In this document: positions 58,710 through 64,000 of the stretch, in pieces
How positions within the stretch are numbered: position 1 is the stretch's first letter
Layout: each line of letters starts with the position of its first letter
NCBI RefSeq assembly: GCF_000160835.1
Contig: NZ_GG700732.1
Span: forward strand, 16,183 to 80,182
Length of the DNA: 64,000 nucleotides
Origin: Limosilactobacillus antri DSM 16041
GTDB taxonomy: Bacteria; Bacillota; Bacilli; Lactobacillales; Lactobacillaceae
Direction: 5' to 3'
Position numbers and translations under genes: made by a program
The notes under the pieces: model-generated
What the model was told of the DNA's origin: nothing
What the model saw: the letters and a program-made list of their open reading frames with translations, nothing else
Database searches by the model: none

Positions 58710-59231
58710 ATGAAAGTGGCATTGTTTCCCGGGACGTTTGATCCCCTGACATTAGGACACCTGGACTTGATTAAGCGGGGGAGCGCCCTGTTTGATCAAC
58801 TGGCGGTTGCGGTGATGACGAACGAAAACAAAAATCCGCTCTTTACGGTTGACGAACGGGTGGCACAAGTTAAGGAAGCGGTAAGCGGCCTCAGTAATGT
58901 TTCGGTGATCACCGCTGAGGGGTTAACCGTCAACTTGATGAATCAAATTGGTGCCGATTACCTGATGCGGGGCTTGCGGAATACGGCTGATTTTCGTTAT
59001 GAACGTGATATCTCAGCGATGAACAACTTCTTAGATGACCAGTGCGAGACAATCTTCTTCCTCGCCAAGCCAGAGTACCAGCACCTTTCCAGCAGCCTCC
59101 TCAAGGAAGTAACGTCGGCTGGCGGAGATATTTCTGCCTATTTGCCGGCGAACATCAATAACGCCTTGAAGAAACGGTTGGAAGAACGTCAGCTAATGCA
59201 GGTGAAGAAAGATAATGAAAAGACAAGATAG
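58710..59231 (+). CDS. coaD: Pantetheine-phosphate adenylyltransferase
   Basis: The 173-residue nucleotidyltransferase makes dephospho-CoA. FPGTFDPLTLGHLDLIKR at residues 6-23 has the HxGH-like T/HxGH motif (LGHLD). GLRNTADFRYE near 90 and the ISxTxxR-like SSSLLKEV near 130 follow. Start ATG follows AAAGGAG. Its end overlaps the next gene by 17 bases. Confidence 0.96.
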   Translation: MKVALFPGTFDPLTLGHLDLIKRGSALFDQLAVAVMTNENKNPLFTVDERVAQVKEAVSGLSNVSVITAEGLTVNLMNQIGADYLMRGLRNTADFRYERDISAMNNFLDDQCETIFFLAKPEYQHLSSSLLKEVTSAGGDISAYLPANINNALKKRLEERQLMQVKKDNEKTR

Positions 59232-60264
59232 AAAAGTAGCGCGGTGGATTGGGATTGCCCTGGCGGCAGTCCTTTTTATCGCTTGGGCCTTGCTCTGGCC
59301 GCTCAATTCATATGTTGAGGCCCCGGGAAGTGCAAGCAATCTGCGCTCCTTTGTTCAGGTCAAGGGACACCCGGATAAGGGGAAGGGGAGCTTCATGATT
59401 ACCTCGGTTGCCCTTCAGCAGGCCCGGCCGGCAACCTACGTAATGGCCAAACTGGTGCCCTATATGTCGATCGAGAGCGCAGACGATGTCACCGGTGGGC
59501 AAAATAGCGCCACCTTTGACCGGGTCCAAAAGTTCTATATGCAGAGTTCAATTAACGAAGCGATTGCGGTTGCCTACCAGGCGGCCCACCAGCCGGTCAG
59601 CAAAAAGTACTTGGGCATCTACGTTTTACAGGTACAGCCCAATTCCCAGTTTAAACGGGCCCTTCAAGTCGGGGATACCATTACGAAGGTTAACGGCCGC
59701 CACTTCAACACCGCACAGGGCTACCAGAAGTATATTGGCCGCCAAAAGGTGGGGTCGCCGTTGACCGTCACTTACCAGCGCGATGGCAAGACCCGCACGA
59801 CGACCCATAAGCTGGTCAAATTGACCGGAAGCCGTGCCGGAATCGGCATCATGCTGACTAATAATATGAAGGTGACGACCGAGACGCCGGTTAAGGTTAA
59901 CCCCGGCCAGCTGGGGGGACCATCTGGCGGGTTGATGTTTACCCTGCAGATTTACCAGCAAATCAGCGGTCACGACCTGCAGAAGGGGCGGAAGATTGCC
60001 GGGACAGGAACGATCGATGCTGATGGGCAGGTAGGCGAGATCGGCGGAATTGACAAGAAGGTAATTGCTGCCCACCGTGCTGGGGCGACGATCTTCTTTG
60101 CGCCCTACGTCAAGCCGACAAAACTGCTTCTCAAATATGAAGAGGGGCACCAGACCAACTACCAGCTGGCTAAGAAGACGGCCAAAAAGTACGCGCCGGG
60201 AATGAAAGTTGTCCCGGTGACGAGCTTTGACCAGGCCGTGCATTACCTTGAAACAAGTAAATAG
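59215..60264 (+). CDS. SepM/YlbL-type membrane PDZ-Lon serine protease
   Basis: The 349-residue protein has one N-terminal transmembrane helix (about residues 12-32), a PDZ domain (GIYVLQVQPNSQF onward, about 140-205), and a C-terminal Lon-like domain with catalytic Ser in GPSGGLMF near 240 and Lys in GGIDKKVIAA near 285. In streptococci SepM trims a competence peptide; in B. subtilis YlbL shapes the SOS division response. It overlaps coaD by 17 bases and ends at a terminator. Confidence 0.92.
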   Translation: MKRQDRKVARWIGIALAAVLFIAWALLWPLNSYVEAPGSASNLRSFVQVKGHPDKGKGSFMITSVALQQARPATYVMAKLVPYMSIESADDVTGGQNSATFDRVQKFYMQSSINEAIAVAYQAAHQPVSKKYLGIYVLQVQPNSQFKRALQVGDTITKVNGRHFNTAQGYQKYIGRQKVGSPLTVTYQRDGKTRTTTHKLVKLTGSRAGIGIMLTNNMKVTTETPVKVNPGQLGGPSGGLMFTLQIYQQISGHDLQKGRKIAGTGTIDADGQVGEIGGIDKKVIAAHRAGATIFFAPYVKPTKLLLKYEEGHQTNYQLAKKTAKKYAPGMKVVPVTSFDQAVHYLETSK

Positions 60265-60271
60265 GTTCGCT

Positions 60272-60309
60272 AAAGTCACGATTGCCCAAAAACAATCGTG
60301 GCTTTTTTT
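60272..60309 (+). terminator. Terminator before comEA
   Basis: AAAGTCACGATTG (60272-60284) pairs with CAATCGTGGCTTT (60293-60305), one G-T pair, and a T run. Confidence 0.9.
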
Positions 60310-60338
60310 GCGTATTTAAATAACAGGAGGGGAATTGG

Positions 60339-60968
60339 ATGGAAAAGTTTAAGGAACTCTGGTTAATGTATCGCTATCAGATTATCGTCGGGGCGACGGT
60401 CCTTTTCGGTGGACTGCTGCTTGGCTACCATGCCATTAAACCCGCCTCCGCCCCGGAAACACCAAGCTTTTCGTCTGCTGCTGGCTCGTCGCTTGCAACC
60501 AGCGTGAGCACGGCGGGTAGTAGTCAGTCAGCGCGGGTCTGTGTCGACGTCAAGGGGGCGGTTCAAAAGCCGGGAGTATATACTTTCAAGCGTGGCGCCC
60601 GTGTCCAAGAGGCAATTCGTGCAGCGGGCGGGATCCTGCCCAATGCCGCGATGAAGGATGTAAGCCTCGCCAAGGAGCTGGCTGACCAACAGATAATCTA
60701 CATCCCGACAGTGGGTGAACAAGTTGCAACGCCGGAAACGGGCAGCCCGGCGAACAGCGACGCCACAGCAGGGAAAGCGCCGGTTAACCTTAACACGGCC
60801 ACCAAAGAGCAGCTGTGTCAGATTACCGGAATTGGCGATAAAAAGGCCGACTTAATATTAGAGTACCGGCAGCAGCATGGTCAGTTTAAGACCGTCGATG
60901 AGTTAATGCAGGTTTCCGGTTTTGGCGAAAAGACCGTTGCCAAGATCAAAGAGCAAGTTGCCGTCTAA
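60339..60968 (+). CDS. comEA: Competence DNA receptor ComEA
   Basis: The 209-residue protein has an N-terminal transmembrane helix (about 15-35), a Ser-rich linker, an SLBB domain (VCVDVKGAVQKPGVYTF near 67), and a C-terminal double helix-hairpin-helix (NLNTATKEQLCQITGIGDKKA near 150) that binds dsDNA at the cell surface. Start ATG follows AGGAGGGG. First gene of the late competence group. Confidence 0.95.
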   Translation: MEKFKELWLMYRYQIIVGATVLFGGLLLGYHAIKPASAPETPSFSSAAGSSLATSVSTAGSSQSARVCVDVKGAVQKPGVYTFKRGARVQEAIRAAGGILPNAAMKDVSLAKELADQQIIYIPTVGEQVATPETGSPANSDATAGKAPVNLNTATKEQLCQITGIGDKKADLILEYRQQHGQFKTVDELMQVSGFGEKTVAKIKEQVAV

Positions 60969-60972
60969 ATAT

Positions 60973-61000
60973 TTGGCAGTTCATCATTATTTGCTATACT
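60973..61000 (+). promoter_or_regulatory. Promoter of comEB-comEC
   Basis: TTGGCA (60973-60978), a 16-bp spacer ending in TGC and TATACT (60995-61000) form a good vegetative promoter between comEA and comEB. It gives comEB, comEC and holA a supply apart from comEA. Confidence 0.65.
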
Positions 61001-61025
61001 AAAGCTAACGTAAGGGAGTGATTAG

Positions 61026-61517
61026 ATGAAAAAACGAATTGATTGGGACCAGTATTTCATGATTCAGGCGGCCCTGCTAGCATCGCGGAGCACCTGCAAG
61101 CGTCTCTCGGTCGGGGCAGTTCTGGTCCGCGATAAGCGAATTATTGCGGGCGGCTATAACGGGTCCGTTTCCGGTGACGACCACTGCATTGATGAAGGCT
61201 GCTACCTGCGCGACGGACACTGCGTTCGGACCATCCATGCCGAAATGAACGCCATCCTGCAATGCGCCCGCTTTGGAATATCGACGGATGGCGCGAGTCT
61301 TTACGTGACCGACTTTCCCTGTTTGCAATGCACAAAGAGCTTGCTCCAGGCAGGGATTAAGGAAATCAATTATATTCGCAACTACCATAATGATGACTAC
61401 GCAATGAAGCTGATTAAGCTGAAGCATGTCCGCTTATGCCAAATTAATTTAGACCAAGATATTTTAGGCCAAGTCCACCTGGACCAGTACATTGATCCCC
61501 AGGTGGCCCCAGACTAA
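61026..61517 (+). CDS. comEB: dCMP deaminase ComEB
   Basis: The 163-residue zinc deaminase turns dCMP to dUMP for dTMP synthesis. Zinc motif HAEMNAILQC near residue 75 and PCLQC near 100 are intact, with an N-terminal GAVLVRDKRIIAGGYNG. Start ATG follows AAGGGAG. The stop is in the same frame as comEC and only 15 nt before the first GTG of comEC. Confidence 0.93.
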   Translation: MKKRIDWDQYFMIQAALLASRSTCKRLSVGAVLVRDKRIIAGGYNGSVSGDDHCIDEGCYLRDGHCVRTIHAEMNAILQCARFGISTDGASLYVTDFPCLQCTKSLLQAGIKEINYIRNYHNDDYAMKLIKLKHVRLCQINLDQDILGQVHLDQYIDPQVAPD

Positions 61518-63791
61518 ATTCGTCATTACTGGGTGTTCCCGGCGCTATTTGCCGGGCTCTTGGCAACGGTTATTACCTTTCCGCGTCCGCTCCTGTTACT
61601 GCTAACGCTGTGGATGCTGGTGCGGATTATCAGCCTTGCCCAGCCGCGAATATTGCTGGCAACGCTCCTGGTCGCCAGTATGATTGCGGGGGTGGCTGCA
61701 TTTAACCACCAGTGGGCAGTTCGCCAACGGCTAACACAGGCAGCAGAAGTCCGGCAAACCTTGCTGGTAATGCCGGATGAGGTTCACGTTAATGGCAACC
61801 TGGTAACGATGACGGCGGTAGACCAACAGTCGCGGGCAAGGGAAACCGTGATGGTCAGGGCCCGGCAGCCAGCTGAATTGCAGAGGATTGAAGCGGTTGA
61901 CCGGCCAGCGCTTTGGCAGGTCGCGGGGACCTTGCAGCCGCTGTTGCCAGCAACCAATGACCAGCAGTTTGATCGCCGCTTTTACTACCAGCAGCATCAT
62001 ATTTATAATGAGTTGCGGGTCAAGGAGGTGCAGGACCTTCGACCGCAACCCGTGCGAGGCTGGCGGGCAGGATGTCACGTGCTTCGTTACCGGCTGATTG
62101 CGTATTTTAAAACAATGCCCCAGCCACTGGGTGGTTACTGCCAGCAGCTGCTGGTTGGCGATCATGGGAGTGACAATCTAGACTTGACCCAGGCGGTCAA
62201 GCGGTTAGGAATTATTCACCTCTTCTGTATCTCGGGGATGCACATCATTTTGCTGACCAGTTTGACCCGTTTGCTGGGCGGCTACTTGTGGCTGGAACGT
62301 GAACAGCTTGATTGGATTCTGATTATTGGGTTGCCGCTTTACCTCATTATCGGCGGTGGTTCGGCTAGCTTGATCCGGGCGGTAATTATGGCTGAGGTAA
62401 CACTAGGCCACCGGCTATTGAAGATGGATGCGCTTGACGGGTGGGCCATTAGTCTAATCGTCGGTTTACTGTGGAACCCCTACCTGCTATTCACCCTTGG
62501 CGGCCAGCTGAGCTACCTCCTGTCGCTACTCCTGCAGGTGATGACGGAGCGGGAAGGGGAGCTAAAACGGTGCTGGTTGCTGGGCCTGCTCAGCCTCCCC
62601 GCAATCCTCAACCGGACTTTTGAATTTCACCTCTTGAGCCTGGTGGCCAGCTATGTCATGATCCCCTTGTTTTCAGTGGTGATTTTCCCCCTGGTGATTA
62701 TCAGTGCCGCGTCTTATTGGCTGCTTCCGTTACCGGGGGAGCTGGTAAATACTTTCCTATGTATTTTTCAGCGGATTCTCCACTGGCTGGCTGCCCTTCC
62801 GGGGGAGATCCACTTTGGCAAACCGCCGGGCTACTTTGCACTGCTGCTCTTTTTGGCAACCCTGTGGCTGGTTCAACGGCCCCGACCGGCACGTTACGTA
62901 GTCTTATTCTCACTGTACGCGTGCTGCTTTTTTCAAATTCACTTTCCACCATTTGGTGAAGTTGTTTTTACTGATATCGGGCAGGGGGACAGTATTATTA
63001 TCCGCACCCCCTTTAACCGGCAAGTCTTGCTAATTGACACTGGTGGAAAGGTACAATTTGAGCAGCCGCGCTGGGCCCAGGTAGCGAATCACGAGGATCT
63101 TGCCCAAAAGACCAGCATTAACTACCTTAAGAGCTGTGGGCTTTCCCGCATCGATACGGTTTACTTGAGCCACCATGATGCCGACCATATCGGCTATTTG
63201 CCATCCGTGTTGGAAGCGATGACCGTAAAGCAAATTGTGGTCCCGGCCGGAATGGAAAACCAGCCGGCATTACAGAAACGGCTGGCAGCACAACAATATC
63301 AGGGGAAACTGCAAGGGGTCACTGACCGCGCGCAGCCGCCGAGCCAGCAATTGCGGGTTGTGCACCCCTTTGCTCCGGGAGCGGCGAAGAACGAAGATTC
63401 GCTGGTCCTGGCGGGGCGGTTCGGAGGGCAGGACTTCCTCTTTACCGGCGACCTTGACCGGGCTGGCGAGCTGGCGGTTGTGGCGCGGTATCCGGGACTG
63501 CGTGCAACGGTGTTAAAGCTAGGCCACCACGGTAGCAAGACCGCTAGCGATCCGCGCTTTTTGCGCCAGTTAGGTGTCAAAACAGCGATTATTTCCGCGG
63601 GCCGGTTCAACCGCTACCACCACCCGAGCGATGAGGTCGTGGCCGCGTTGAAGCAGGCCCGCATTTCGTCCCTTTCCACTCAGCAGTACGGGATGATAAA
63701 ATATCATTATTATGGTAGCCATGGCTACTGGCAGACGACATTAAAGGGGGATGAACTTCGGTGGACGTTACCGAACTCGCTAAACAACTAA
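61518..63791 (+). CDS. comEC: DNA uptake channel ComEC/Rec2
   Basis: The protein of about 757 residues moves single-stranded DNA across the membrane in transformation. It has an N-terminal DUF4131 region, the competence channel domain (GDHGSDNLDLTQAVKRLGI near 214, FCISGMH) with many helices, and a C-terminal metallo-beta-lactamase domain (DIGQGDSIII near 487, SHHDADHIGYL near 553). The first standard start is GTG 61533, which has no ribosome site. ATT 61518, 11 nt after AGGTGG, gives RHYWVFPALF and looks better; I list the gene from there. It overlaps holA by 31 bases. Confidence 0.9.
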   Translation: MRHYWVFPALFAGLLATVITFPRPLLLLLTLWMLVRIISLAQPRILLATLLVASMIAGVAAFNHQWAVRQRLTQAAEVRQTLLVMPDEVHVNGNLVTMTAVDQQSRARETVMVRARQPAELQRIEAVDRPALWQVAGTLQPLLPATNDQQFDRRFYYQQHHIYNELRVKEVQDLRPQPVRGWRAGCHVLRYRLIAYFKTMPQPLGGYCQQLLVGDHGSDNLDLTQAVKRLGIIHLFCISGMHIILLTSLTRLLGGYLWLEREQLDWILIIGLPLYLIIGGGSASLIRAVIMAEVTLGHRLLKMDALDGWAISLIVGLLWNPYLLFTLGGQLSYLLSLLLQVMTEREGELKRCWLLGLLSLPAILNRTFEFHLLSLVASYVMIPLFSVVIFPLVIISAASYWLLPLPGELVNTFLCIFQRILHWLAALPGEIHFGKPPGYFALLLFLATLWLVQRPRPARYVVLFSLYACCFFQIHFPPFGEVVFTDIGQGDSIIIRTPFNRQVLLIDTGGKVQFEQPRWAQVANHEDLAQKTSINYLKSCGLSRIDTVYLSHHDADHIGYLPSVLEAMTVKQIVVPAGMENQPALQKRLAAQQYQGKLQGVTDRAQPPSQQLRVVHPFAPGAAKNEDSLVLAGRFGGQDFLFTGDLDRAGELAVVARYPGLRATVLKLGHHGSKTASDPRFLRQLGVKTAIISAGRFNRYHHPSDEVVAALKQARISSLSTQQYGMIKYHYYGSHGYWQTTLKGDELRWTLPNSLNN

Positions 63792-64000
63792 AAACAAAGG
63801 CGCCAGCAATGGTGTACCTGGTCCTTGGTACCCAGCAGGTGTTACAGGAGGCTGCGTTGACCGCTTTTATGTCGCTGATTCCTGAAGACCAGCGGGTCAT
63901 GAACGTTGGCCGCTACGATATGGAAGTTACCCCGCTAGCAAGTGCACTTGCCGATGCGGTCTCGGCACCGTTCTTTGGCGAGCGGCGGCTGGTGGTGGTT
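63761..64000 (+). CDS. holA: DNA polymerase III delta subunit (partial)
   Basis: An open frame from GTG 63761, 10 nt after AAAGGGGG, gives 80 residues before the edge (MDVTELAKQLKTKAPAMVYL, VLGTQQVLQEAAL). This matches the N-terminus of HolA, the clamp-loader delta subunit, which follows comEC in most Firmicutes. It overlaps the comEC end by 31 bases. The C-terminal three quarters are outside the window. Confidence 0.9.
   Translation, partial: MDVTELAKQLKTKAPAMVYLVLGTQQVLQEAALTAFMSLIPEDQRVMNVGRYDMEVTPLASALADAVSAPFFGERRLVVV

Overview
The window is a 64 kb piece of a Lactobacillaceae chromosome. The best guess is a moderately GC-rich Limosilactobacillus (reuteri/fermentum/oris/pontis group). 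This is inferred from gene order (DUF3397-mraZ-dcw cluster, T-box-ileS, iscS-DUF1831-mnmA, def followed by pdhABCD), a KxYKxGKxW-type adhesin, and strong AGGAGG ribosome sites with many TTG and GTG starts. No rRNA, tRNA, CRISPR array, insertion sequence or prophage gene is visible. Almost everything is on the + strand.

Layout. 1-5.3 kb is the accessory edge: a partial AT-rich PHP-domain protein, a lactonase-family protein, and a large secreted protein whose frame is broken at a run of nine G. 5.4-9.3 kb holds two RNA methyltransferases (rlmA, trmL) and ftsK, with a promoter, inverted repeat and terminator in front of trmL that look like a small RNA or attenuated leader. 9.4-23.5 kb is the division and cell-wall (dcw) cluster: a DUF4044 miniprotein, DUF3397, mraZ behind a 10-bp-phased MraZ operator, rsmH, ftsL, a PASTA-containing PBP, mraY, murD, murG, divIB, ftsA, ftsZ, sepF, ylmG, ylmH and divIVA. 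It is followed by a T-box and ileS.

26.6-36.2 kb carries housekeeping genes: csp, nudF, mtnN, the sulfur-transfer set iscS/DUF1831/mnmA for tRNA 2-thiolation, a histidine phosphatase, a TPR protein, recD2 and prs. 36.2-45.2 kb is a complete lysine/diaminopimelate block. dapF and lysC are divergent from lysA-dapH-deacetylase-dapA-dapB-aminotransferase, and the latter sits behind a lysine riboswitch. It encodes the acetylated DAP route, supplying both lysine and meso-DAP or lysine for peptidoglycan.

45.4-48.2 kb has small unknown genes, a lipid kinase, rpoY (RNA polymerase epsilon) and def. 48.3-53.3 kb is the pyruvate dehydrogenase operon with two CcpA-type cre sites upstream. 53.5-60.3 kb holds a UPF0223 gene, an inositol monophosphatase-family gene, typA, an ftsW-type gene, ylbG, rsmD, coaD and a SepM/YlbL-type protease. 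60.3-64 kb is the late competence block comEA-comEB-comEC running into holA, which is cut by the window edge.

I do not see a clearly new multi-gene system. The observations most worth following are the G9 slip site in the surface protein, the candidate RNA before trmL, the probable ATT start of comEC, the hairpin directly in front of the cold-shock gene, the paired cre sites, and a few conserved-looking small proteins of unknown function.
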